A stretch of 64,000 nucleotides of DNA from Poindextera sp041691315 (GTDB lineage Bacteria > Pseudomonadota > Alphaproteobacteria > Caulobacterales > Caulobacteraceae). Where the stretch lies: positions 8,483 to 72,482 of the forward strand of contig JBEPUW010000018.1 in assembly GCA_041691315.1 (NCBI GenBank). The letters run 5' to 3'. Of the stretch, positions 23,902-30,918 are shown piece by piece. The translations under genes were made by a program, and so were the position numbers. The notes under the pieces were generated by a model, which worked only from the letters and a program-made list of their open reading frames with translations, made no database searches and was not told the origin of the DNA. The first letter of the stretch is position 1; each line of letters starts with the position of its first letter.

Positions 23902-24375
23902 ATGGCGATTCCACTCAGAGAATATCTGGCCCAGCGCCGGACGGAGATTCAGACCGACCTTAAGGCGCTGCGCGTCGAGCTGGCCGAACTGGACGCGGCG
24001 GAGCGTGCGTTGCCCGATGCTGGCGCGGGGGCGCAGAAGCGTGAGCGTGGCGCTACTGGCACGGGGAAAAAGACTTTAAAGGAGCTGGCCCTGGACGCGC
24101 TCTACCACTACCCGGCCGGCGCGGACGCTCAGACCATCCTAAGCTGGATCAAGCACAAGCACGGGATTGAGGTCGCGCGCGAGAGTATGTCGCCGCAACT
24201 CAGCCGACTTGGCCAAGACCGGATCATTAAGCGCGATGGGCTGCTTTGGCGGCTTGTCGATGGAACACGGGGGGAGTCCATATGGGGCCCGCCCGGAAAA
24301 GAAGAAACGCCGGACGTTGCTGCGTCCGACGCTTCAAGCTTGGAAGTGGATCTCGATGACGAAATCCCCTTCTAG
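23902..24375 (+). CDS. Cargo protein with a winged-helix-like core
   Basis: A 157-residue protein starting AIPLREYLAQRRTEIQ. Residues ~10-40 form a heptad-like helix (likely coiled coil). Residues ~60-120 read KTLKELALDALYHYPAGADA then QTILSWIKHKHGIEVARESMSPQLSRLGQDRIIKRDGLLWRL, the pattern of a winged helix-turn-helix that reads a small repeat unit. The acidic tail ends LEVDLDDEIPF. It may be a DNA-binding regulator of the element. A CtrA-type site and a 12-bp palindrome lie in its leader. No family is recognised with certainty. Confidence 0.75.
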   Translation: MAIPLREYLAQRRTEIQTDLKALRVELAELDAAERALPDAGAGAQKRERGATGTGKKTLKELALDALYHYPAGADAQTILSWIKHKHGIEVARESMSPQLSRLGQDRIIKRDGLLWRLVDGTRGESIWGPPGKEETPDVAASDASSLEVDLDDEIPF

Positions 24376-24421
24376 GACCACCAACCCCAGCCCGGAGAGG
24401 CGCAGGAGAGAGGAGTATCCC

Positions 24422-24466
24422 ATGTGGCAACCCGTCTTGTTAGACGTTGCCGTGGCGGGGGCCTGA
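24422..24466 (+). CDS. Possible 14-residue leader peptide
   Basis: An ATG after the strong purine-rich AGGAGAGAGGAG starts MWQPVLLDVAVAGA and stops inside a strong hairpin (24451-24480). It may be a translated leader that acts on the hairpin, or chance. Evidence is only the ribosome binding site and the stop position. Confidence 0.3.
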   Translation: MWQPVLLDVAVAGA

Positions 24467-24480
24467 CGGCCCCTGTCACG
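24451..24480 (+). terminator. Strong hairpin inside element 2
   Basis: A 13-pair stem with two G-U pairs and loop TGAC, centred on GGGGCC-TGAC-GGCCCC, followed by GTTCCTTCT. A likely factor-independent terminator or attenuator after the 157-residue gene. Confidence 0.55.
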
Positions 24481-24491
24481 GTTCCTTCTAG

Positions 24492-24509
24492 CGGATTCCG
24501 CGGAATCCG
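24492..24509. repeat. 18-bp perfect palindrome upstream of the 54-residue gene
   Basis: CGGATTCCGCGGAATCCG is fully self-complementary and lies 33 bases before the ATG at 24543. It may be an operator for a dimeric regulator. The 157-residue protein is a candidate. Confidence 0.45.
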
Positions 24510-24542
24510 TCACCCCCTAAAATCATAGATGGAACTTGAACC

Positions 24543-24707
24543 ATGGCTAAAAAGCCCCCTACGCGGCACACAACGCCGCCAGAAGCTACGCTCGCGTCCG
24601 GCGTCTTGTCCGGCCGCATCATCCCCACGCGGGCGCAGTCGCGCGCGCTGGCGGCGTCGGTGCTGTCGCAAGATGCCCCGCCGACTAAGCCTAAGCCTAA
24701 GACGTAA
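24543..24707 (+). CDS. 54-residue basic cargo protein
   Basis: ATG 24543 to TAA 24705-24707 reads MAKKPPTRHTTPPEATLASG, then VLSGRIIPTRAQSRALAASVLSQD and a Lys/Pro tail. Rich in basic residues and Ala, with one predicted helix. Unknown function. The gene overlaps the 3' end of the opposite-strand 81-residue gene by 11 bases. Confidence 0.6.
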   Translation: MAKKPPTRHTTPPEATLASGVLSGRIIPTRAQSRALAASVLSQDAPPTKPKPKT

Positions 24708-24942
24708 GGGCCGGCTCCGCTAACTGAGTAACGCGTACGACGCAGCGCGTGGGTATCTGGATCACTCCTGAAACCTGCGCGCTGCGTTCGTCGCCGCCCA
24801 TGTTTGGCGCCAGCGCCTTGACGTGTTCGTCGTCGCAGATCAGCCAGCCCACCGAGGCGCAGCGGATGATGCCTAGCGCCTCGAATGATGATAGGTAGGT
24901 CCACCCCGGAATGGGCTGGGCGCTATCCTCCCATTCGATCAT
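24697..24942 (-). CDS. 81-residue cargo protein, divergent partner
   Basis: ATG 24942 starts IEWEDSAQPIPGWTYLSS and continues CASVGWLICDDEHVKALAPNMGG and VSGVIQIPTRCVVRVTQL. The sequence looks like a small beta-rich domain. From memory, similar small proteins are common in alphaproteobacteria, but I cannot name a family. Its start codon shares bases with the start of the opposite-strand gene at 24941 (CATG), so the two cannot each have a separate leader. Part of element 2. Confidence 0.7.
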   Translation of the reverse strand: MIEWEDSAQPIPGWTYLSSFEALGIIRCASVGWLICDDEHVKALAPNMGGDERSAQVSGVIQIPTRCVVRVTQLAEPALTS

Positions 24943-25162
24943 GACGAGCGGACAAGAGGTAGATTTGACCGACGCGCCGTTATCACTCACCGAGGCATTG
25001 CGTGCCGATCGGCTCGAAGACTTCATCCGACAAGAGGAAGACGCGGGCCGTGTAGCGCCTCGCGCCGCCTTCGATGAAGCGGTGCGGCGCGTCATCACAC
25101 CGCCCCGATTATCAGGTCAAACATCGCGTTCCCCATCTGGCGATGGTTCGAGCGGAACGTAA
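24941..25162 (+). CDS. 73-residue cargo protein overlapping the transposase end
   Basis: ATG 24941 starts TSGQEVDLTDAPLSLTEALR and continues ADRLEDFIRQEEDAGRVAPRAAFDEAVRRV. The last ~23 residues (GQTSRSPSGDGSSGT) are read from the strand opposite the transposase 3' end, a 68-base convergent overlap. Helical N-terminal region, disordered Ser/Gly tail. Function is unknown. Transcription from here would run antisense into the transposase gene. Confidence 0.68.
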   Translation: MTSGQEVDLTDAPLSLTEALRADRLEDFIRQEEDAGRVAPRAAFDEAVRRVITPPRLSGQTSRSPSGDGSSGT

Positions 25163-26027
25163 ACTCGTCCAGATAGCGGTCCATGTACTTTTCAGAGACG
25201 TGAATGTGCGTTGAGCGCACCGACGTTTTGAACAGGTTCCAGAAGCTTTCGACGTGCTGGACGTGGTGGTTGACGCCCGTCTCCGGATCGACGCGGGCCC
25301 ACACGTCCTGATTATGGTTCACCCGGCCGTGCTGGTAGTCGTCGCCGGTCAGTAAGCCATAGCCGGTCGCTTCATCGGTGGAGACGATGGTCTTGGGCTG
25401 GACCTTCATCAGCACGACGCCGCGCAGCGTGTCCTTGGACACGTCTGGAATGATTTCGGTGACCATCCGGCCGCCGCGCTCTTTCAGGCCCATGACGATA
25501 ATCTTGTTGTCGCGCGGGTGGCCTTCCGAGCGGGGCATGTGACCGCCAACGAACGTTTCATCAATTTCCACATGGCCTTTCAGGGCCACGAACTCGTCCA
25601 CCGAGCCGATCAGCAGGCGGATTTGTTGGCCGATCCGCCAAGCGGTTTTGTAGGTCACGCCCAGTTGCCGTTGCAGCTCCTTGCCGCTCACACCGTGGCG
25701 CGTGGTGACGAAAAGGTAGATCGCGTAAAACCAGACAGTGAGCGGCGTCTTGCTGTCCTGAAAGACCGTCCCGGCGCAGGGATAGACGTGTGCGCCGCAC
25801 GACGCGCAGGAATAGGCCGGACGCTTGGCGAGACGGTGGAACGTGGCGTCGATCACGCCGCACTTGCCGCAAGTGTGACGCAGGCCGTACCGCACCGACA
25901 TGACGTGTTCGAGGCAGGCTTCATCGTTGGGGAAGCGCGCGAAGAACTGGCGCACCGAGAAGGCTTGGACCTTGCTGGGCTTGTTGCCGACTTGGCTACG
26001 GGGGCGACGCGTTCTGGCCATGACCAT
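25095..26027 (-). CDS. IS1595-family (ISXO2-like) transposase of element 2
   Basis: A 310-residue transposase with an N-terminal zinc ribbon (HTCGKCG and YSCASCGAHV), an HTH region (GVSGKELQRQLGVTYKTAWRIGQQIR) and an ISXO2-like DDE domain: GHVEIDETFVGG, IVSTDEATGYGLL and HVESFWNLFKTSVR. It is intact but clearly diverged from the element 1 transposase. The ATG is 56 bases from the right end of the element and 78 bases from the LexA operator at 26106-26120. Its 3' end is overlapped by the 73-residue cargo gene on the other strand. Confidence 0.95.
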   Translation of the reverse strand: MVMARTRRPRSQVGNKPSKVQAFSVRQFFARFPNDEACLEHVMSVRYGLRHTCGKCGVIDATFHRLAKRPAYSCASCGAHVYPCAGTVFQDSKTPLTVWFYAIYLFVTTRHGVSGKELQRQLGVTYKTAWRIGQQIRLLIGSVDEFVALKGHVEIDETFVGGHMPRSEGHPRDNKIIVMGLKERGGRMVTEIIPDVSKDTLRGVVLMKVQPKTIVSTDEATGYGLLTGDDYQHGRVNHNQDVWARVDPETGVNHHVQHVESFWNLFKTSVRSTHIHVSEKYMDRYLDEFTFRSNHRQMGNAMFDLIIGAV

Positions 26028-26058
26028 CTCCTATTGCTAGGATAGTGGCTCAGCGCCT

Positions 26059-26083
26059 TACGTGCGTCAAGGGGATAATCCTT
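26059..26083 (-). repeat. Right terminal inverted repeat of element 2
   Basis: Reverse complement reads AAGGATTATCCCCTTGACG and onward, matching the left end at 23724. Confidence 0.88.
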
Positions 26084-26091
26084 GGCTGGAC
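26084..26091. repeat. Right target-site duplication of element 2
   Basis: GGCTGGAC, identical to 23716-23723. Confidence 0.9.
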
Positions 26092-26105
26092 AAACGACAG
26101 ATTTT

Positions 26106-26120
26106 GTTCTTAGTTTGTTC
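26106..26120 (+). promoter_or_regulatory. LexA (SOS) operator of the lipoprotein gene
   Basis: GTTC-TTAGTTT-GTTC, a perfect GTTC-N7-GTTC repeat 29 bases before the ATG at 26150 and 14 bases beyond element 2. Implies DNA-damage control of the lipoprotein gene. Confidence 0.75.
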
Positions 26121-26149
26121 CGAGACAACCTGGAGGAAGGGCTGGGGCT

Positions 26150-26767
26150 ATGGGAACGACCTTGAAATACGCCGGAATGGCCGCGCTGTTGGCGGGCGCG
26201 GCGCTTGTGCTTGGCGGTTGCGATGGCGGTTCCGCCACCGCGGCGCGCGATCATACCGCGGGGCCGGCCGCGGCCGCCGACACGACGGTGGCCGACAATG
26301 GCCACAGCGTGCTGAATGCGCGGGACAACGGCGACAGCGCCGATCGTGGCGACGCCCGGCGCGAGCCGGTCGCCCTGGTCGACGGCAAGCCGATGTGGGC
26401 GGCCAATCGCCGCCACACGGCGCAGGAGAACGCCAACTATCAGTTCCAGCGCGACGGGGCCGACTTCGGCGCCAACTCGCTGCAGGACTTCGTGGCCAAG
26501 GCGCACGCCTTCACCAACGCGCCGCCCAAGGATGCGCTGAGCCTGACGCGCAGCAATGGCGACAAGCTGCTCTATGACCCCGCGCGCAACATCTTCGCGG
26601 TGGTGACCAAGGACGGCGCGCCCCGGACCATGTTCAAGCCGGCGGCCGGCCGGGCCTATTGGGACCAGCAGGTGCAGCGTCAGGCCGATGGCGGCGACCA
26701 GAACAATGGCAGCCGCAGCTATAGCCGCCGCTCGACCAGCCGGGACTCGTCTGACGACCAAGGCTAG
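26150..26767 (+). CDS. Putative SOS-controlled lipoprotein
   Basis: A 205-residue lipoprotein of unknown function. Signal and lipobox are ALLAGAALVLGGC, with Asp after the Cys; in E. coli an Asp there keeps lipoproteins in the inner membrane. Residues ~20-75 are low-complexity. The C-terminal part (~90-185) has DFVAKAHAFTNAPPKDALSL, then RSNGDKLLYDPARNIFAVVTKDGAPRTMFKP and YWDQQV. From memory this recalls C-terminal modules of polymorphic or contact-dependent toxins, but I cannot confirm it. The tail is Ser/Arg-rich. A LexA operator sits at 26106-26120. The end overlaps the convergent ubiB by 4 bases. Confidence 0.75.
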   Translation: MGTTLKYAGMAALLAGAALVLGGCDGGSATAARDHTAGPAAAADTTVADNGHSVLNARDNGDSADRGDARREPVALVDGKPMWAANRRHTAQENANYQFQRDGADFGANSLQDFVAKAHAFTNAPPKDALSLTRSNGDKLLYDPARNIFAVVTKDGAPRTMFKPAAGRAYWDQQVQRQADGGDQNNGSRSYSRRSTSRDSSDDQG

Positions 26768-28284
26768 CGGTTGAGGACCCACATCGCCGCGGCGTAGGCC
26801 AGGGCCGACGTCGCGGCGCCGAGGGCGAACATCCAAAGGCCATTCAGGCGGGGCCGCGTTTCGGTCGCGACCACCACCGCGGTGGGCGCTGGCGGCGCTT
26901 CGGCCATGCGGGCGATGGCCTTCAAGGCCTTGGCGGCGTCGTCGGCCAGTTCGCGGATGCGGGCGACCGGGGAGAGTTCGCGGGCGATCCAGCGGCTGAC
27001 CACCGGCTCGGCCGCGGCCCAGAGGTTGTGGCTGGGATCGAGCCGCCTGGCGACGCCCTCGACCGTGACCATGGTCTTCTGCAACAGCACCAGTTCCGGG
27101 CGCAGGCGCATGTCGAACAGGGCGGTGATCTCGAACAGCAGGCCGAGCAGCCGGCCCATCGAGACGGCGCCGGCCGGCTGATTGACATTGGGCTCGCCGA
27201 CCGCGCGCAATGCCTGGGCGAAGGCCTCCACCGAATGGTGCGCCGGCACATAGCCGACGTCGAAATGCGCCCGGGCGACACGCCTGTAGTCGCGCTGCAG
27301 GAAGCCCCACAGGATCTCGGCCAGGTGCTTGCGGGCGCTGGCGTCGAGCCGGCCGATGATGCCGAAATCCACCGCCGTCAGCACCGCCGGCGGGCCGACG
27401 AACAGATTGCCCTCGTGCAGGTCGGCGTGGAAGACGCCGTGGTCGAGGGCCTGGGACAGGAAGGCGCGCACCAGGTTGTCGGCCAAGCCCTTGCGATCGA
27501 GGCCCGGCTGGTCGAGGGAGGCTGGGTCGGTCAGCGCCATGCCGTCGGCCCAGCCCAGGGTCATGACCCGCTTGCCGACGCCCTGCCAGACCACCGGCGG
27601 CGCGCGCATGAAGCCGTCGTGCGTCATGATCTCGGCCAGTTCGCTGGCGCCCGCCGCCTCGAAACGCAGGTCGAGCTCCAGTTCGAGCACGCGCGCGGCG
27701 GTCTCGACCAAAAGTACGGGCTCCAGCCGGCGCGCCGGCGGCACGTGACGCTCGACCAGCTTGGCCGCCAGCCGCAACACCTCGACGTCGCGCCCGACGC
27801 GCGCCTCGATGCCGGGCCGCAGCACCTTCACCGCGACGCGGCGGCCATCGAGCAGGGTGGCGGGGTGCGCCTGGGCGATAGAGGCCGCGGCGATCGGCTC
27901 CCCAAAGGTCGCGAAGATCGACTCCAGCGGCCGGTCGAGCGAAGCGACCACCTCGGCCCTGGCGACCTCGGTGGGAAACGGCGGCAGCTGGTCCTTCAGC
28001 TTCGCCAGGTCCTCGGCGAAGGCGCGACCAAAAATGTCGGCGCGGGTGGACAGCACCTGGCCGAGCTTGATCGAGACCGGGCCCAGCCGCTCGAAGGCCC
28101 GCGCCAGCCGCTCGCCCGGCCTGCCGCGCCGGGCCTCCGGGCCGCTGAACAGCCGCAAGGTCCGCGCCATCGTTCGGCTGGACGGCGGCAACAGGTGGTC
28201 GATCTCGCGCGGGATCAGGGCGTCGGCGCGGATCAGCACCCAGCCCGCGGCGACGAAGCGGCCAAGCGCCCTGGCGTCGCTCAT
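26764..28284 (-). CDS. ubiB: Ubiquinone biosynthesis ATPase/kinase-like protein UbiB
   Basis: Atypical kinase-like ATPase needed for coenzyme Q synthesis at the inner membrane. The 506-residue protein has the KxGQ motif (GPVSIKLGQVLSTRADI), the alanine-rich loop (IAAASIAQAHPATL), the catalytic HADLHEGN and metal VDFGIIG, and two C-terminal membrane segments (LWMFALGAATSALAYAAAMWVL). The ATG at 28284 overlaps the ubiE stop, so I choose it over the longer frame. Confidence 0.95.
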   Translation of the reverse strand: MSDARALGRFVAAGWVLIRADALIPREIDHLLPPSSRTMARTLRLFSGPEARRGRPGERLARAFERLGPVSIKLGQVLSTRADIFGRAFAEDLAKLKDQLPPFPTEVARAEVVASLDRPLESIFATFGEPIAAASIAQAHPATLLDGRRVAVKVLRPGIEARVGRDVEVLRLAAKLVERHVPPARRLEPVLLVETAARVLELELDLRFEAAGASELAEIMTHDGFMRAPPVVWQGVGKRVMTLGWADGMALTDPASLDQPGLDRKGLADNLVRAFLSQALDHGVFHADLHEGNLFVGPPAVLTAVDFGIIGRLDASARKHLAEILWGFLQRDYRRVARAHFDVGYVPAHHSVEAFAQALRAVGEPNVNQPAGAVSMGRLLGLLFEITALFDMRLRPELVLLQKTMVTVEGVARRLDPSHNLWAAAEPVVSRWIARELSPVARIRELADDAAKALKAIARMAEAPPAPTAVVVATETRPRLNGLWMFALGAATSALAYAAAMWVLNR

Positions 28285-29048
28285 GGAGCGCTGAGCGCCC
28301 AGCCCTGGTGCACGGCGGCGACCCCGCCGGTCAGATTGGTCCAGGCGACGCGGCCGAACCCGGCCTCGCGCATCAGCCCGGCGAAGCTCGCCTGGTCGGG
28401 AAAGCGGCGAATACTCTCGACGAGATACTGATAGGCCTCGCGGTCGCCGGCCAGCCACTGGCCGAACCGCGGGATCAGCCTGAACGAATAGGCGTCGTAG
28501 GCGCCCGCCAGCGCCTCGGTCACCGGCTTGGAGAATTCCAGGCAAACGAACCGCCCGCCGGGCTTGAGCACGCGGCGGGCCTCGGCCAGGGCCTTGGCGA
28601 TATCGGCGACATTGCGGATGCCGAAGGCGATCATGAAGCCGTCGGCGCAGGTGTCCGGGAGCGGCAGGGCTTGCGCATCGCCGACGCTCCAGGCGATCTC
28701 GGCGGCCGTCTCGCGCCCGCGCCCGACACCGATCATCTCCTCGTTATAGTCCAGCACGACCACCCGCGCCGGCGGGCCGCCGCGCCGCTGGCGCGCCTGG
28801 TCCGCCAGCCTGGCCATCCGGCGCGCCATGTCGCCGGTGCCGCCGGCGCAGTCGATGATGGTCTCGCCGGGCTGGGGGTTCAGCCGCACCGCGGCGATGT
28901 CCTTCCACACCCGGTGCACGCCCAGGCTCATCACGTCGTTCATCAGGTCGTAGCGGCGGGCGACGGAATCGAACACGCCACGCACCAGCCGCGGCTTCTC
29001 GGCGGCGTCGACATCCTTGAAACCGAAGGTGGCGAGGGGTTGGCTCAT
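28281..29048 (-). CDS. ubiE: Ubiquinone/menaquinone C-methyltransferase UbiE
   Basis: SAM-dependent methylation in ubiquinone (and menaquinone) synthesis. The 255-residue protein has the family start region FGFKDVDAAEKPRLVRGVFDSVARRYDLMND, the SAM motif IDCAGGTGDMARRM and the signature ECLEFSKPV-like CLEFSKPVTEAL. It heads the ubiE-ubiB operon and is divergent from mutM, as in Caulobacter. Firm assignment. Confidence 0.97.
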   Translation of the reverse strand: MSQPLATFGFKDVDAAEKPRLVRGVFDSVARRYDLMNDVMSLGVHRVWKDIAAVRLNPQPGETIIDCAGGTGDMARRMARLADQARQRRGGPPARVVVLDYNEEMIGVGRGRETAAEIAWSVGDAQALPLPDTCADGFMIAFGIRNVADIAKALAEARRVLKPGGRFVCLEFSKPVTEALAGAYDAYSFRLIPRFGQWLAGDREAYQYLVESIRRFPDQASFAGLMREAGFGRVAWTNLTGGVAAVHQGWALSAP

Positions 29049-29124
29049 GCTTCCCGCCTCTTAGCCTCCCCGGCCGCGCGCGTCATCCCACGCGCAAAGC
29101 CGCGGTTCATGGCATAGGGCGTCC

Positions 29125-29988
29125 ATGCCCGAGCTTCCCGAGGTTGAAACCGTCCGCCGCGGCCTTGAGCCGGTGCTGGCCGGCGCGATCCTGACCCGGG
29201 TCGAGGCCCGCCGGCCCGACCTGCGCTTTCCGCTGCCCGACGGCTTCGTCCAGCGGTTGACCGGCGCGCGCATCGAGCGGCTGCAGCGACGCGCCAAATA
29301 CCTGCTGGCCCCGCTCGATCGCGGCGACACCCTGGTCATGCATCTCGGCATGAGCGGCCGCTTCGAGATCGCCGGCGGCGAGGCGAGCCGGCGGCCCGGC
29401 GAGTTCCACTATGCCGCCCCGGCCGACCCGAAACATGCGCACGTGATCTTCGAGACCGACGGTGGCGCGCGGGTCACCTATTTCGACCCGCGCCGCTTCG
29501 GCTACATGGCGCTGATCGCCACCGACCAGCTTGACGCCAGCCCCTGGTTCGCTGGCCTGGGTCCGGAGCCGCTGGGATCCGACTTCAACGCCGAGCATCT
29601 GGCCAGCGCCTTCGCCGGCCGCCGCCAGAGCGTCAAGGCCAGCCTGATGGATCAGCGCATCGTGGCCGGTTTGGGCAATATCTATGTCTGCGAAGCCCTC
29701 TTTCGCGCTCGTATCTCGCCACTGAAGCCGGCCGGCGAGGTCAAGGCCCGCGCCCTTGGCAAGCTCGTGACGACGGTCAGGACCGTGCTTGAAGAGGCGA
29801 TCGAAGCCGGCGGCTCGACCTTGCGCGACTATGCCGCCGCCGACGGCGCGCTGGGCTATTTCCAGCACCGGTTCAGCGTCTATGGCCGCGAGGGCGAGGC
29901 CTGCCCCGGTGCGGGCTGCAAGGGCAAGATCGTGCGCATCGTCCAGGCGGGCCGCTCGACCTTCTATTGCCCGTCGTGTCAGCGCTAG
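29125..29988 (+). CDS. mutM: Formamidopyrimidine-DNA glycosylase
   Basis: Base-excision repair enzyme that removes 8-oxoguanine and formamidopyrimidines. 287 residues. The catalytic N terminus PELPEVETVRRGLEP (Pro after the Met, then Glu) is intact, as are the middle DPRRFGYM, QRIVAGLGNIYVCEALF and the C-terminal zinc finger CPGAGCKGKIVRI ... FYCPSCQR. Divergent from ubiE with about 75 bases between them. Confidence 0.97.
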   Translation: MPELPEVETVRRGLEPVLAGAILTRVEARRPDLRFPLPDGFVQRLTGARIERLQRRAKYLLAPLDRGDTLVMHLGMSGRFEIAGGEASRRPGEFHYAAPADPKHAHVIFETDGGARVTYFDPRRFGYMALIATDQLDASPWFAGLGPEPLGSDFNAEHLASAFAGRRQSVKASLMDQRIVAGLGNIYVCEALFRARISPLKPAGEVKARALGKLVTTVRTVLEEAIEAGGSTLRDYAAADGALGYFQHRFSVYGREGEACPGAGCKGKIVRIVQAGRSTFYCPSCQR

Positions 29989-30022
29989 CCCTGGGCGGCC
30001 TGGCCGCCTAGATTCGCCCTCG

Positions 30023-30892
30023 ATGACACGTCGCTACGTTTCCGCACTGGCTGGATTGGTCGCTTGGCTCCTGGCCGGCGCGGCCGCCGCGCAGCCGCCG
30101 GTCTGGGTGGTGCACGGGCCGCACGCCACCATCTTCCTGTTCGGCTCGGTGCACATCCTGCCGCCCGGCCTCGACTGGGAGCCGCCGGTGCTGAAGCGCG
30201 CGCTGGCGGCCGCCGACGATCTCTGGTTCGAAATCCCGCTGGACGACGCTTCCAGCCTGACCGCCACCCGGCTGGCCAGCCAGCAGGGCCTGCAGGCTCC
30301 GGGCGAGAGCCTGACCAGCCAGCTTTCGCCGGCCAGCCACGCCCACCTGGCAAAGGTGGCGCAAGGCTGTGGCGTCAATGTCGAGGGCCTGGACCATCTG
30401 CGCCCCTGGCTGGCCGAGATCACCCTGTCGCTGGCGGTCTATCGCCAGGCCGGCGCGGTCCAGGAGGAGGGGGTCGAGCGCCAGATCGCCGGGCTTGTCC
30501 CCACCTCGGTGCCCCGCCGCGCCTTCGAAACCGCCGAGCAACAGATCGGCTTTCTTTCCAAGGCGCCGTTGCCCGACCAGGTCGCCTCGCTGGAGGAGAC
30601 CCTCGGCGAACTCGACGAGGGGCCGGCCAGCTATGAGCGGGTGGTGACCGTCTGGATGGCCGGGGACGCGCCGGGCCTGGTTCGCGAGGCGCTGAACCCG
30701 ATGATCAAGTCGTCGCCGGGCGTCTATCGCGCGCTGGTCGTGGCCCGAAACCATCGCTGGGTGGATCAGATCCTGACCCGGCTGCAAGGCAGCGGCGAGG
30801 CGGTCATGGTGGTCGGCGTCGGCCATCTGGTCGGGCCCGACAGCGTGCCGGCCCTCTTGCGCGCCCACGGTGTTTTGGTCGATGGACCCTGA
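30023..30892 (+). CDS. TraB/GumN family protein
   Basis: A 289-residue exported protein of the TraB/GumN family (PF01963), thought to be metalloprotease-like, with unclear substrates. A signal peptide (LAGLVAWLLAGAAAAQ) precedes the family's first motif, FLFGSVHILPPGLDWEP. The final motif VMVVGVGHLVGPDSVPALLRAHG also fits. The ATG at 30023 follows mutM by 34 bases. An inferred periplasmic location follows from the signal. Confidence 0.88.
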   Translation: MTRRYVSALAGLVAWLLAGAAAAQPPVWVVHGPHATIFLFGSVHILPPGLDWEPPVLKRALAAADDLWFEIPLDDASSLTATRLASQQGLQAPGESLTSQLSPASHAHLAKVAQGCGVNVEGLDHLRPWLAEITLSLAVYRQAGAVQEEGVERQIAGLVPTSVPRRAFETAEQQIGFLSKAPLPDQVASLEETLGELDEGPASYERVVTVWMAGDAPGLVREALNPMIKSSPGVYRALVVARNHRWVDQILTRLQGSGEAVMVVGVGHLVGPDSVPALLRAHGVLVDGP

Positions 30893-30918
30893 CGCGTTCA
30901 AGCGAGCTGGAGCCGGCC

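Larger units (their letters stand above)
23724..26083 (-). mobile_element. Element 2: cargo-carrying IS1595-family transposon
   Basis: A 2360-bp element bounded by ~25-bp imperfect inverted repeats starting AAGGATTATCCCCT and a perfect 8-bp duplication. A transposase at the right end reads leftward. Cargo comprises a 157-residue protein, a 54-residue protein and a divergent pair of small genes (81 and 73 residues). It is inserted between coaBC and an SOS-type lipoprotein gene. The termini differ from element 1, so the two arrived separately. Boundaries are direct; family comes from the transposase and the 8-bp duplication. Confidence 0.92.
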
